Assembly: GCA_038043245.1 (NCBI GenBank)
Contig: JBBTCH010000012.1
Coordinates: 23,496 to 87,495 of the forward strand
From: JACPFV01 sp038043245
Lineage (GTDB): Bacteria > Pseudomonadota > Gammaproteobacteria > Nevskiales > Nevskiaceae
Direction of reading: 5' to 3'
Length of the DNA: 64,000 bases
The translations under genes and the position numbers were made by a program. Every line of letters starts with the position of its first letter. The first letter of the stretch is position 1. Of the stretch, positions 1 to 8,584 are shown piece after piece. The notes below the pieces were generated by a model that had not been told where the DNA came from, did no database searches, and worked only from the letters and a program-made list of their open reading frames with translations.

Positions 1-54
1 GCGGGGCAGATGGTGCGGATCCCGCCGCGCGGCGGCCGCGCCAACCGCACCTGA
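1..54 (+). CDS. 3' end of an upstream gene (partial)
   Basis: An open frame enters from the left edge and stops at TGA 52-54, seven bases before the phospholipase start. Only 17 codons are visible, ending in an Arg/Gly-rich tail (RIPPRGGRANRT). The close spacing suggests an operon with the next gene. There is too little sequence to name a product, and the frame could be chance. Confidence 0.3.
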   Translation, partial: AGQMVRIPPRGGRANRT

Positions 55-61
55 GCGACGA

Positions 62-1537
62 ATGCTGATCCCCTTGCGGTCTGTGGCGAAAAAACTCGTG
101 CGCCAACGGCAGGAAGACCTGGCCCACGCCGAGACCTATCGCGCCTGGCGCGAGATCGCGGTCGAGCTCGATCGGCTCGAAGGCGCGGAAAGCTGGAAAG
201 CCGACGACACCAGCGAGGACTACGACCATCTGCTGATCAAGGAGCGCCTCGCCGCTATGCGCGAGCTGCGCAAGCGCGGCGACGTGCGGCCGCTGGTGTT
301 CATGCTGCACGAGGGCCTGCATGGCAATCTCGGCAACATCACGCGCCCGGCGATGTATGCGGTCAGCCGCGTCGGCACCAAGAAGCTGATCGAGGACTAC
401 GTGCAGGAAGTCGCGCGTTGCCTCGACTACATCTGCGTCGGCGATTTTCCGGATTTCGGCCACGACCAGAAGATCCTGTTCTTCAAGCGCACCGGCAGCG
501 CCTTCGGCCGCAGCGCATTGATGCTGTCCGGCGGCGCCACGCTGGGCATGTTCCACCTCGGCGTGATCAAGGCGCTGCACGAACAGGACCTGTTGCCGCG
601 CGTGATCTCGGGATCGTCGGCGGGTTCGATCATCGCCGCCATGACCTGCAGCCGCACCGACGCCGAACTGCCGGCGATCTTCGACTCGGAATCGCTGAAC
701 CTGCGCGCGTTCCAGAACCTCAGCCTGCGCGCCGCGTTCAAATCCGGCGCGATGATGGACGGCCACGCGCTCGACGCCTGCCTCGAAGCCAACATCGGTT
801 CGGAGACCTTCACCGAAGCCTTCGAGCGCACGCGCCGCATCGCCGGCATCACGGTGTCGCCCGCCGAGGTGCACCAGCAGGGCCGCCTGCTGAATTACCT
901 GACCGCGCCGAACGTGCTGATGCGCCGCGCAGTGCAGGCCTCGTGTGCGGTGCCCGGCATCTTCCCACCGGTGATGCTGCAGGCGCGCGACTATCAGGGC
1001 GCGACGGTGCCCTACATGCCGAGCAAGCGTTGGGTCGACGGCTCGCTGTCCAGCGACCTGCCGATGCTGCGGCTGGCACGACTGCACAACGTCAACCACT
1101 ACATCGTCAGCCAGACCAATCCTCACGTGGTGCCGTTCCTCAGCGACCGCCTGCCGAAGACCGGCATGCTGCCGTTCGCCGCCGAACTCGCCGCCACCAG
1201 CAGCCGCAACGCGCTGAAGCTGGCGCGCAAGCATTTCGACGTCGCCGCGCCGGCGCTGTCCAAGGTCTACAGCATCGTGCGCCAGCGCTATTCGGGCGAC
1301 GTCAACATCTTCCCCTCGCATGCGCCGAAACAGCTGATGCGCATGTTCGCCAACCCGTCGTCGGAAGACATCGCGCGCTTCATCCGCGACGGCGAACGCG
1401 CGACCTGGCCGAAGATCGACCGCATCCGCAACCAGACGCATATCTCGCGCGCCTTCGAGTCCTGTCTGCTGTGGCTCAAAGAGCGTGCGCGCGAGCCGCA
1501 GCACCCGCCGAAGCGCCTGCTGCGCGCCGCCTCCTGA
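62..1537 (+). CDS. Patatin-like phospholipase with DUF3336 domain
   Basis: 491 aa lipid acyl hydrolase. The N-terminal ~150 residues match the DUF3336 type found before patatin domains in yeast TGL3/4/5-like lipases. The patatin core has the glycine-rich oxyanion loop (SGGATLG, ~156-162), the nucleophile elbow GSSAG with Ser186, and the catalytic Asp in DGS (Asp326), so the Ser-Asp dyad is intact. There is no signal peptide, so it should be cytoplasmic or membrane-associated and act on triacylglycerol or phospholipid. The TetR gene starts 10 bases downstream on the same strand, so the two are probably co-transcribed. The substrate is inference. Confidence 0.85.
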   Translation: MLIPLRSVAKKLVRQRQEDLAHAETYRAWREIAVELDRLEGAESWKADDTSEDYDHLLIKERLAAMRELRKRGDVRPLVFMLHEGLHGNLGNITRPAMYAVSRVGTKKLIEDYVQEVARCLDYICVGDFPDFGHDQKILFFKRTGSAFGRSALMLSGGATLGMFHLGVIKALHEQDLLPRVISGSSAGSIIAAMTCSRTDAELPAIFDSESLNLRAFQNLSLRAAFKSGAMMDGHALDACLEANIGSETFTEAFERTRRIAGITVSPAEVHQQGRLLNYLTAPNVLMRRAVQASCAVPGIFPPVMLQARDYQGATVPYMPSKRWVDGSLSSDLPMLRLARLHNVNHYIVSQTNPHVVPFLSDRLPKTGMLPFAAELAATSSRNALKLARKHFDVAAPALSKVYSIVRQRYSGDVNIFPSHAPKQLMRMFANPSSEDIARFIRDGERATWPKIDRIRNQTHISRAFESCLLWLKERAREPQHPPKRLLRAAS

Positions 1538-1547
1538 GACCCGATCC

Positions 1548-2228
1548 GTGCCTTCCATCACCCGCATCCCCGAGCGTCGCAAAGCCCTGATCCATGCGGC
1601 GGAAGCCGCCCTGAAGCCGACGCCGAAAGCCAAGATCCCGGTCACCGCGCGCGGCCGCGCCACCCTGCGCCGCATCCTCAACGCCGCCGAGGTCGAGTTC
1701 GGCGAAAAGGGTTATCACGACGCTTCAGTCAGTTCGATCACCGTGCGCGCGAACGTCGGCCAGGGCACCTTCTACCTGTACTTCAACACCAAAGAAGAAG
1801 TGTTCATCAGCCTGGTGCGCAACATCGAGCACACGCTGCGCAGCCGGGCCGCCGAGTTGCGCGCCAAAAGCTCGACGCGCATGGAGCTCGAACGCCGGCG
1901 CATCGAAGCCTTCTCGCAGTTCTCGATGAGCCACCCGCATCTGTTCCGCATCGTCCAGGAAGCGCAGTTCGTCGCTCCCAACCTGCACCGCGAGTTCTAC
2001 GAACGACTCGCCACCGCGTTCGGCACCGGCCTCAATCAGGCCGCCGCCGATGGCGACCTGACGCCCGGCGATGGTGAAACCCGCGCCTGGGCGTTGATCG
2101 GCATCAGCCATTTCCTCGGATTGCGCCACAGTCTCTGGCAGAAGAAAACGCCCGATCCCGCCGAGATTGATGAAGTCATGCGCTTCATCAGCGACGGCAT
2201 CGCGCCGAAGAAATCCAACGCGAAATAG
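1548..2228 (+). CDS. TetR/AcrR family transcriptional regulator
   Basis: 226 aa from a GTG start just after the phospholipase stop; an upstream in-frame ATG lies inside the phospholipase and is less likely. Residues ~38-85 form the TetR DNA-binding domain: a helix (RRILNAAEVEFGEKGY), the HTH (SVSSITVRANVGQGTFYLYF) and then KEEV. The C-terminal ligand domain is divergent. The N-terminal ~35 residues are basic and Ala/Pro-rich, longer than usual. It probably regulates the adjacent phospholipase and lipid genes; the ligand is unknown. Confidence 0.85.
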   Translation: MPSITRIPERRKALIHAAEAALKPTPKAKIPVTARGRATLRRILNAAEVEFGEKGYHDASVSSITVRANVGQGTFYLYFNTKEEVFISLVRNIEHTLRSRAAELRAKSSTRMELERRRIEAFSQFSMSHPHLFRIVQEAQFVAPNLHREFYERLATAFGTGLNQAAADGDLTPGDGETRAWALIGISHFLGLRHSLWQKKTPDPAEIDEVMRFISDGIAPKKSNAK

Positions 2229-2243
2229 CTGACGCGTCTTCGC

Positions 2244-2268
2244 AAAAAAAAAACGCTGAAGAAGCGTT
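2244..2268 (-). terminator. Rho-independent terminator for mscL
   Basis: On the minus strand, stem AACGCT, loop TCTTC and stem AGCGTT are followed by about ten T. It lies ~110 bases beyond the mscL stop, so the large inverted repeat between them would be in the mscL 3' UTR. Confidence 0.7.
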
Positions 2269-2376
2269 GCGAGCGAAGGCAGGTTGAGCGAGGCCGGAGC
2301 GCAGGAACCGGAGTTTACGAAACAGTAAATGAGGATTCCGAGCACCGCCCGCGCTCAGGCTGCCGAGCGCAGCAGC
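2268..2376. repeat. Large imperfect inverted repeat (~50 bp arms)
   Basis: The arms (about 2268-2318 and 2325-2376) are imperfectly complementary around the loop GAAACA, with GTTTAC opposite GTAAAT at the centre and TGAGCG opposite CGCTCA further out. It separates the convergent TetR and mscL genes and would fold into a long hairpin in the mscL transcript. It may be a MITE-like or dispersed repeat or an RNA structure. No ORF is supported in it. Confidence 0.6.
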
Positions 2377-2380
2377 TTAT

Positions 2381-2785
2381 TCAGTGTTTTTTCAGCAGAT
2401 CGCGAATCTCCGTCAACAGTTCCTGATCCTTGGTCGGCGCCGGCGGCGGCAATGTGGGCGCCGCTTCTTCCTTGCGCTTGAGATGGTTGATGCCCTTGAC
2501 CAGCAGGAAGATCGCGAACGCGACGATGGTGAAATCGAACAGTGACTGCAGGAACTTGCCATAAGCGACCACCACGGGCGTGACGCCTTCAATCGGCGCA
2601 CTGAGTGTGAATGCCAGCTTGGAGAAATCCACGCCGCCAATCAGCAAACCCAGCGGCGGCGTCACCACGTCGGCCACCAGCGAAGACACGATCTTGCCGA
2701 AGGCGGCACCGATGATGATGCCGACCGCCATGTCCACCACGTTGCCGCGCACCGCGAACTCGCGGAACTCTTTCAACACGCTCAT
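2381..2785 (-). CDS. mscL: Large-conductance mechanosensitive channel MscL
   Basis: 134 aa, the usual family length. It forms a homopentameric inner-membrane pore that opens under hypo-osmotic tension. The N-terminal amphipathic helix (SVLKEFREFAVRGNVVDMAV) leads into TM1 with IIGAAFGKIV. A periplasmic loop, TM2 (FTIVAFAIFLLVKGIN) and a charged helix (TEIRDLLKK) follow. I chose the start before SVLKEF because it has a GGAG ribosome site and fits the family; an upstream in-frame start would add 14 unrelated residues. Confidence 0.95.
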   Translation of the reverse strand: MSVLKEFREFAVRGNVVDMAVGIIIGAAFGKIVSSLVADVVTPPLGLLIGGVDFSKLAFTLSAPIEGVTPVVVAYGKFLQSLFDFTIVAFAIFLLVKGINHLKRKEEAAPTLPPPAPTKDQELLTEIRDLLKKH

Positions 2786-2865
2786 GGGTGATGCTCCGTA
2801 AAAAGGTGATGGATTGTAGTCACGCACAGGAGACTCTTGTAACCTCGCGCGGATATCTTTTATCT

Positions 2866-2946
2866 GTCATTCCCGCGAAGGCGGGAATCCAGCGCTTTCG
2901 AGGTAAACCCCTGGATTCCGGCTCGCGCTGCGCTTGGCCGGAATGA
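2866..2946. repeat. GTCATTCC...GGAATGAC inverted repeat
   Basis: Starts GTCATTCCCGCG and ends GGCCGGAATGAC, with GGAATCCAG and CTGGATTCC as nested inverted segments. It is one of four related copies in the window (also 9502-9581, 46412-46467, 58995-59085), all intergenic. It ends 12 bases before the flavin reductase start, so it lies in that gene's 5' region. Confidence 0.8.
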
Positions 2947-2958
2947 CGAAGGAAAAAC

Positions 2959-3984
2959 GTGTCACACCAGATCCACCTCGCCCACTCCGACATCCGCTTC
3001 GACGCCGCGGAGAACGAAACCGTGCTCGCCGCCGGTCTGCGTCAGGGTCTGGCGCTGCCGTTCGGCTGCCAGAGCGGCGGCTGCGGCTCGTGCCGCGTGC
3101 GGTGTATCTCGGGCCATGTCCACCACATCCAGGAACCGCTGGCGCTGTCCGAGGCGGAACTCGACGCCGGCTATCTGCTGATGTGTCTGGCGCAGCCGCG
3201 CTCAAATCTTGAGCTGGACCTCTACCAGCCGGCGCGGCTGGAAGAACTGCGCCCGCACCAGCTCCCCGCCCGCGTGATTGAAAAGCGCCTGCTCGCGCAC
3301 GACGTCATCAGTCTGTCGCTGCAACTGCCGAAAGAGCCTGCATTCAAATATCTGCCGGGGCAGTACGTGGATTTTCTGCTCGCCGACGGGCGCCGCCGCA
3401 GTTTTTCCATCGCCAATGCCGGCGGCACACAGAGCCTGCAGCTGGACTTCCACCTGCGCATCACGCCCGACGGCCGCTTCGCGCATTACGTGCAGAACGA
3501 CATGCCGGGGCGTACGGTGCTGCATCTCGAAGGCCCGCTCGGCGCGTTCTACCTGCGCGAGGATTCGCAGCGGCCCGTGTTGATGATGGCGGGCGGCACC
3601 GGCTTCGCGCCGATCCAGGCGATGCTCGAATCGGCGTTTGCGTCCGGCACAACGCGCACTTTCCATCTGTTCTGGGGCGCGCGCGCCGAGCGCGACCTGT
3701 ATCTTGATACCCGGGCGCGCGAATGGGCGCGGCTGCACAAGAATTTTTCCTACACGCCGGTGCTGTCCGCGCCCGATGCGGGCTGGGTCGGCGAACGCGG
3801 GCTGGTCCACGAGACACTGCTGAAGTCGTATCCCGATCTCGCCGGCCACGAGATCTACATCGCCGGTCCGCCGGTGATGGTGCACGCCGCCAAGCACGCC
3901 TTCACCGAAGCCGGGCTCGATGCCGATCACCTGTTCTACGACTCCTTCGACTACGCCTTTGAGACCTGGCCCGGCAAGAAATGA
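2959..3984 (+). CDS. 2Fe-2S ferredoxin / FAD / NAD(P) oxidoreductase (CDP-6-deoxy-glucoseen-reductase-like)
   Basis: 341 aa electron-transfer protein of three domains. Residues 1-90 are a plant-type 2Fe-2S ferredoxin with Cys37, Cys42, Cys45 and Cys76. Residues ~95-200 bind FAD (RRRSFSIANA). Residues ~205-335 bind NAD(P), with GGTGFAPIQAM and a C-terminal GPPVMV. It moves electrons from NAD(P)H through flavin to the cluster; the partner is unknown. GTG start with AGGA upstream. The next gene begins inside its stop codon (ATGA), so the two are translationally coupled. Confidence 0.85.
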   Translation: MSHQIHLAHSDIRFDAAENETVLAAGLRQGLALPFGCQSGGCGSCRVRCISGHVHHIQEPLALSEAELDAGYLLMCLAQPRSNLELDLYQPARLEELRPHQLPARVIEKRLLAHDVISLSLQLPKEPAFKYLPGQYVDFLLADGRRRSFSIANAGGTQSLQLDFHLRITPDGRFAHYVQNDMPGRTVLHLEGPLGAFYLREDSQRPVLMMAGGTGFAPIQAMLESAFASGTTRTFHLFWGARAERDLYLDTRAREWARLHKNFSYTPVLSAPDAGWVGERGLVHETLLKSYPDLAGHEIYIAGPPVMVHAAKHAFTEAGLDADHLFYDSFDYAFETWPGKK

Positions 3985-4709
3985 ATCCGCAGGCCTCGCT
4001 GGAGTTTGAAGACCCCCCCGTCATCGAGCGCGTCAGCCGCCGCGCGCGCCGCATCCGTCTGCACGTGCGCCCCGATGGCGGCGTCGTGCTGACCATTCCG
4101 CAGCGCGCATCACGCAGCGCGGCCTACCAGTTCCTCGAGCAGAACCGCGCATGGATCGCGCGCCAGCACGCCAAGCGCAGAACGCAATCCGTCCCGCGCG
4201 TACTGCGTTGGGACGGCAGCGACCGTTTGCCGCTGCGCGGCCGCGAGCTTGTGATTGAGATGATCGCAAGCTCGCTCCGCAAACCCGTCGCGCGCTTCGA
4301 TGCAGATGCCGTGCGTATCCACGCAAGCCCGGCGACGAAACCCGAGCGTTTGCGTCGAGCGTTGGTGGATGCACTACGCGAAGAAACGGCGCGCGAAGCG
4401 AAAATCCTGCTCGATGAGGAAAGCGCGCGGCTGGGGATTTCTTATCGCGAGATCAGCATCCGCGACCCGCGCTCACGCTGGGGCAGTTGCAGTGCGGACG
4501 GCCGCATCATGTTGTCGCTGCGCCTGCTGCTGGCGCCGGCGGAAGTGTTCCGTTATGTCGCGATCCACGAGCTGTGCCACCTGCGCTGGCGCGGCCACGG
4601 CCCGCGTTTCTGGGGTCTGGTCGCGCAACAGATGCCGGAGTTTGAAACACAGCGAGCATGGTTACGGCGGCACGGCGACGAATTGCAAGGCCTGCTGGCC
4701 TCTGAATAA
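3981..4709 (+). CDS. YgjP-like zinc metallopeptidase (DUF45/WLM family)
   Basis: 242 aa. The zinc motif HELCH (His196, Glu197, His200) and a third ligand in RWRGHG (His206) are near the C-terminus. SRWGSCS, typical of YgjP/DUF45 proteins, precedes it. The N-terminus (RRARRIRLHVRPDGGVVLTIP) is also characteristic. It is probably cytoplasmic; the substrate is unknown. Its ATG overlaps the stop of the flavin reductase. Confidence 0.85.
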   Translation: MNPQASLEFEDPPVIERVSRRARRIRLHVRPDGGVVLTIPQRASRSAAYQFLEQNRAWIARQHAKRRTQSVPRVLRWDGSDRLPLRGRELVIEMIASSLRKPVARFDADAVRIHASPATKPERLRRALVDALREETAREAKILLDEESARLGISYREISIRDPRSRWGSCSADGRIMLSLRLLLAPAEVFRYVAIHELCHLRWRGHGPRFWGLVAQQMPEFETQRAWLRRHGDELQGLLASE

Positions 4710-4818
4710 CACGACACAGCTGGCGGATTTTCAGATGCGCACTTGCTTGACCCATCGAACAGCGCGGCGCAGCATCCGAGATATACCTCACTCTGAGGTC
4801 TAATTGGCGTTGGCACTC

Positions 4819-5160
4819 ATGACAATTCGAGCACTCCTCGCGCATCGAGCCCGGATCGTTCTCTGGTCCTGTTGCGGGCTCTTTGGAGCGCTACTACTGG
4901 CGTTCGTGCTTGGAGCCCCATCGGAGGTTCTCGTCGTTGGCGTCTTCATCATTGGCATCGCCACTGCTCTTTCAATGCTTTGGTTCGCCTGTCCACGTTG
5001 CGAGTACAAGTTCGGCCAGCTCGGTATCTGGCATCTGAAAGAGGCCGGTGCTAATTCAAGAATGAATTACTGCCCTCACTGCGGAGTTAGCTTCAATGAG
5101 CCAACTGAAGCGCAACCAGCGGTTCCAGCCGAGATCGTCGCTTCGCGACGCCCCGGCTGA
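4819..5160 (+). CDS. Small membrane protein with zinc-ribbon-like cysteines
   Basis: 113 aa, not recognised. Two predicted transmembrane helices (~12-32 and ~36-56) precede a soluble tail with two CxxC pairs (CPRC and CPHC) about 30 residues apart, as in a zinc ribbon. I chose ATG 4819; a TTG five codons upstream is possible. Codon use is less GC-biased than in the neighbours, so it may have been acquired. It converges with the DUF4345 gene. Confidence 0.6.
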   Translation: MTIRALLAHRARIVLWSCCGLFGALLLAFVLGAPSEVLVVGVFIIGIATALSMLWFACPRCEYKFGQLGIWHLKEAGANSRMNYCPHCGVSFNEPTEAQPAVPAEIVASRRPG

Positions 5161-5169
5161 ACACGGGCT

Positions 5170-5541
5170 TCAGTGGATTTGCGCAAACCAGAAAATCCCA
5201 AACAGCAAACCGAGCAGTTCGAGTGACCCGGCGATGAACGGGATCACGCTGGGCTTGCCGTCGGCGAACAGGCTGACGATGCGGCCGAACACCAGCCCGG
5301 CGAACAGGGTGATGGCGAGCATCAATGCAGCGAATGTGTACTGCGTCGAGAACCCGCCAACCATCAGCAGCACCCCTGAGGTGATGGTGACGCCGCCGGC
5401 TGAGGCGCGCAGGTAATTGCGCGCGTCTTTCGAGTCGGCCTGCATCGAGTAGGGGATCGCCACCGCCTCGACCGGACTGACCAGACAGCGGATGCCGATG
5501 ATGAGAAAGATCACGCCGTTGAACCAGAGATAACCGACCAT
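5170..5541 (-). CDS. DUF4345-family four-helix membrane protein
   Basis: 123 aa with four predicted transmembrane helices (MVGYLWFNGVIFLIIG; GGVTITSGVLLMVGG; FAALMLAITLFAGLVFG; LELLGLLFGIFWF). Pattern and length match small DUF4345-type proteins, whose function is unknown. It lies just downstream of hemY on the same strand and could be co-transcribed. Confidence 0.6.
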   Translation of the reverse strand: MVGYLWFNGVIFLIIGIRCLVSPVEAVAIPYSMQADSKDARNYLRASAGGVTITSGVLLMVGGFSTQYTFAALMLAITLFAGLVFGRIVSLFADGKPSVIPFIAGSLELLGLLFGIFWFAQIH

Positions 5542-5565
5542 GTCACGCCTCCTTGCGTTGCGGAA

Positions 5566-6756
5566 TTATTGCTTCTGCGTCGCCGCCAGCTCCAGCCCCT
5601 GCTTGTAGAAACGCGCGGCTTCATCGGGATTCTGTGTCGCTTCGGCGAGTCTGGCCAGCTCGCGATAGACCGCGGGCGTCGGCTGCAGGCGCAACAGCAC
5701 GTCGAGATAGCTGCGCGCCTTGCCCCACAGCCGGCTGCTGACGCAGGCCTTGCCCGCGATCCACAGCAGCTCGGGTTTCTCGCCGAACTCGGCGAGCCAA
5801 TGCTCGGCGGCGGCCAGATGCGTGGTCGCGTCCGCCGCCACCAGCTCGCCGTGCAGCAGCGCCAGTTCGCCGTCCCAGCCTTCGCGCAAGCCTTGGGCGA
5901 TCTGCGCCGCGGCTTCCGCAGACGCGTTAAGCGCCACCAGCCCGCGCACATAGGTGCGCCTCAACGCCGGTGCGGCCCGCTGGGCGCCGGCGGATTCCCA
6001 CAGCGTTTTCAGCGTGTCGAGGCGCGCGTCGCGCGCGGCCGCCTGCATCAATCCGGCGCAGGCGGCCACGCTCAATTCGCGGTGACGCGTTTCGCTCAGC
6101 GCGCGTGCGGCGGCCGGCAAGGCCAGCAGTGCGCGCAGGGCATCCCAGTCCTCGGTGCGCGCCAGTGTTTCCGCCAGCAATTCCAGCGCGTAGGCGTGCT
6201 CGGGGTCGCGCTCATGCAGCGCACGCAACAAGCTGCGCGCCGGCAGCAGTTCGTCACGCTCCAGGTGAAACTCGATGCGGGCCAGCGAGGTCGCGACCGC
6301 AGCCGGCGCGTTCTGCGTTGCCATCTTCAGGTAGTGATCGCGGCGGTCGCCAGCCGACTGGCGCTGCGCCGCACGCGCCGCCAGCAGGTAGTTGAGCGCC
6401 CCCTGACTGTGATCGGCGGCGCGGCGCACCAGCTCGATCTCCGCCCGCGACCAGCGTCCTTCGAGCAGATGATGGAGGCCGGCCTCAAAGCTTTCGCGCG
6501 CGCGTTCGCTGCGGCGGCGTTGCATGCGCTCGCGCAGCATCGACGGCAGGCGCACACCCGTGAGAAAAAGACGCAACGTAAGCTGGAGGATCAGCACACC
6601 GCCGAACAGCGCGGCGAAGAATCCGAACAGCGAACTTTCCAGGACCCAGCCGCTCCAGCGCAGCAGCACGTAACCGGGATCTGCGCGCAGCCACACCGCG
6701 GCGGCGGCGCCGAGCACCAGCGCCAGCAGCAGCAATACCAGCCAGCGCAGGCTCAT
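5566..6756 (-). CDS. hemY: HemY, TPR protein of the heme operon
   Basis: 396 aa inner-membrane protein of the proteobacterial hemCDXY cluster, thought to help late heme synthesis; this is not the protoporphyrinogen oxidase of the same name. Two N-terminal membrane helices (residues ~6-25 and ~38-62) precede Arg-rich sequence and a long TPR-like helical region (ALNYLLAARAAQ; AYALELLAETLART; LWGKARSYLDVLLRLQP). The start codon abuts the CTCTCCCC-type repeat, whose complement gives the purine-rich GAGGGGGAG as the likely ribosome site. Confidence 0.9.
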   Translation of the reverse strand: MSLRWLVLLLLALVLGAAAAVWLRADPGYVLLRWSGWVLESSLFGFFAALFGGVLILQLTLRLFLTGVRLPSMLRERMQRRRSERARESFEAGLHHLLEGRWSRAEIELVRRAADHSQGALNYLLAARAAQRQSAGDRRDHYLKMATQNAPAAVATSLARIEFHLERDELLPARSLLRALHERDPEHAYALELLAETLARTEDWDALRALLALPAAARALSETRHRELSVAACAGLMQAAARDARLDTLKTLWESAGAQRAAPALRRTYVRGLVALNASAEAAAQIAQGLREGWDGELALLHGELVAADATTHLAAAEHWLAEFGEKPELLWIAGKACVSSRLWGKARSYLDVLLRLQPTPAVYRELARLAEATQNPDEAARFYKQGLELAATQKQ

Positions 6757-6855
6757 CTCCCCCTCACCCTACCCTCTCCCCCAAGGGGAGAGGGAAAAAT
6801 TCTTGCCTCTCCCCACAAGTGGGGAGAGGTCGCGCGTAGCACGGGTGAGGGGTGT
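6757..6855. repeat. CTCTCCCC-type repeat between hemX and hemY
   Basis: Contains CCCTCTCCCCC/GGGGAGAGGG and CCTCTCCCCAC/GTGGGGAGAGG hairpins and ends GGGTGAGGGGTG. It fills the hemX-hemY gap. Read on the minus strand it supplies the Shine-Dalgarno-like purine run directly before the hemY ATG. Related copies are at 34640, 35012 and 44564. Confidence 0.8.
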
Positions 6856-6861
6856 GGCACA

Positions 6862-7836
6862 TCAGCGCGCGTCGATGAACTCGCGCAGCAGACGCAGCGC
6901 GCGACCGGTTTCGGGCAGGGGCGGATTCAGCTCGAGGCGCGCAAGACGTTCAAGTTCCGCCTGCGCGGCACTGACCCCCGCATCGAGCCGGAAGTCCTGG
7001 GCCAGCACTTCGGCCGCCGAGGCGCAGAAGTCGCGAAAGCTAGCGCCGTCACTGCGCAGCAGCGCCAGACGCGCCCCTTCGAGTTTCAACATCAGGATCT
7101 GCCGCAACAGGGTTTCCTGTTCGGGCCCGAGCACGCGACGCAGGCGGCGGTCATCGCGGCGTAGCGAGAACATGCCTGACAGCGCCTGGCGAACCGTGTG
7201 CCACGCGCGCTGCGCCCAACTGTCTGCCGTCATCGGCAGCGCGGGCGTCGGAGGCGGCGATTCGAACTGCGGCGCAGCAGCGGCCTGCAGCGGCCATTGC
7301 GGAGATTGGCGGATCAGCGCAGCGAGCAGCAGCGTGATGCCTTCGCGATCCACCGCCGGCACCGCCAGCAGCGCCACGCGTTCCTCCGCCAGCGCCTTGC
7401 GCACCGGCGACAGCCGCGCGTCCGTGGCAGCGGCCAGACGGCGGTCGGCCAGATCGAGCAGGCGCACGGCGCTGGCGGGGTCGAGTCCGATCTGCACGCG
7501 CTCCGCCGCGGCGGTCAACAGCAGTTCGGCGGACGCCGCCTGCACGCGCAAACGTCCGCCCTGGACGGTGTCGGTGAGTGCCACCGCCTGCGCTTCCAGC
7601 GCGTCGAAGCGCGTCGTCAGATTCGCCAGCCCGGTCTTGTCCTGCACGGCGATGCGCGCGGTGTCGGCGTTCTCGGCCTCCAGGCGCTGCACATCGCGCA
7701 TCAGTTGCCCGATCTGTCCGTCGGTCACGGTCACCCAGTGGTAGAGCGCGTAGACGCCGCCGCCGAGCGCCGCGACCAGCAACAGCCTCAGCGCATGGCG
7801 CGGCCAGGAACGGCTTGCAATTTGTGGATCAGTCAT
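6862..7836 (-). CDS. hemX: HemX-like membrane protein (uroporphyrinogen-III C-methyltransferase-annotated family)
   Basis: 324 aa. One N-terminal transmembrane helix (LRLLLVAALGGGVYALYHWV, ~15-34) is followed by a coiled coil and an alpha-helical periplasmic region. These proteins are often labelled HemX/uroporphyrin-III C-methyltransferase but lack the SAM methylase fold; the role in heme synthesis is unclear. The ATG overlaps the end of hemD by 8 bases (ATGACTGA), which fixes the start over a longer frame inside hemD. Confidence 0.85.
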   Translation of the reverse strand: MTDPQIASRSWPRHALRLLLVAALGGGVYALYHWVTVTDGQIGQLMRDVQRLEAENADTARIAVQDKTGLANLTTRFDALEAQAVALTDTVQGGRLRVQAASAELLLTAAAERVQIGLDPASAVRLLDLADRRLAAATDARLSPVRKALAEERVALLAVPAVDREGITLLLAALIRQSPQWPLQAAAAPQFESPPPTPALPMTADSWAQRAWHTVRQALSGMFSLRRDDRRLRRVLGPEQETLLRQILMLKLEGARLALLRSDGASFRDFCASAAEVLAQDFRLDAGVSAAQAELERLARLELNPPLPETGRALRLLREFIDAR

Positions 7837-8584
7837 GGGTCCGCCATTCGACCAGCGCGCGCACGATGGCGGCGTCGGACATCGGTTGAGTGACGCGCGC
7901 ATCGTGCACGAATCCCAGCGCACGCGCCTGCTCCAGCACCCGCGCGCTGGGCACCGTCAGCTGTTTTTTGAACAGGGTGGCACGCGAGCCTTCCGGCGTC
8001 AGATTCAGCAGGTGCACCAGCGCCTGGCCGCTGCTGATGACGATCACCTCCACGCCGCGCAGCGCCGACAGCACGGCCTCGGCGTCATACGGCAGCGGCA
8101 CGCGGCGATAGACCTCGGCGACTTCGACCTGCGCGCCGCGCTCGAACAGCGCCCGCGGCAGCACATCGAGGCCGTCTTCGCCGGTGACGATGAGCAGGCG
8201 GCGGCCGCGCACATCGGCCAGTTCGGGCAAGGCCAGCAGTGCCTCCGCGGAATGCGCGGACAACGGTGCCATCTGTACCTCGTGTCCGCCGGCCTCGAGT
8301 GCGGCGGCGGTGGCGGCGCCGACCGCGGCGACGCGCGGTGGCCACGGCGGCCGGCACAGCGGCTCGGCATGGCGCACTGCATTGGCCGAGGTGAATATCC
8401 AGGCATCGTGCGTGCGCGCCGCTTCCAGCACGCTTTGCGCACGTGCCGGATGCGCGGTCGGCTGGATCGCCAGCAGTGGCAGGCGCACCGCAATGCCACC
8501 CTGCGCTTCGATCATCCGGCACAGGTTGTCGGACTGTTGCGCCGGGCGCGTCACCAGCACGCGCACGCCGTCGAGCGCATTCAT
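7829..8584 (-). CDS. hemD: Uroporphyrinogen-III synthase
   Basis: 251 aa. It cyclises hydroxymethylbilane to uroporphyrinogen III, inverting ring D. The N-terminal VRVLVTRPAQQSDNLCRMIE and the later TGEDGLDVLPRALFERGAQV are characteristic of the family's paired domains, whose sequence is otherwise poorly conserved. Its ATG overlaps the hemC stop, so it takes the HemC product in a coupled operon. Confidence 0.92.
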   Translation of the reverse strand: MNALDGVRVLVTRPAQQSDNLCRMIEAQGGIAVRLPLLAIQPTAHPARAQSVLEAARTHDAWIFTSANAVRHAEPLCRPPWPPRVAAVGAATAAALEAGGHEVQMAPLSAHSAEALLALPELADVRGRRLLIVTGEDGLDVLPRALFERGAQVEVAEVYRRVPLPYDAEAVLSALRGVEVIVISSGQALVHLLNLTPEGSRATLFKKQLTVPSARVLEQARALGFVHDARVTQPMSDAAIVRALVEWRTHD

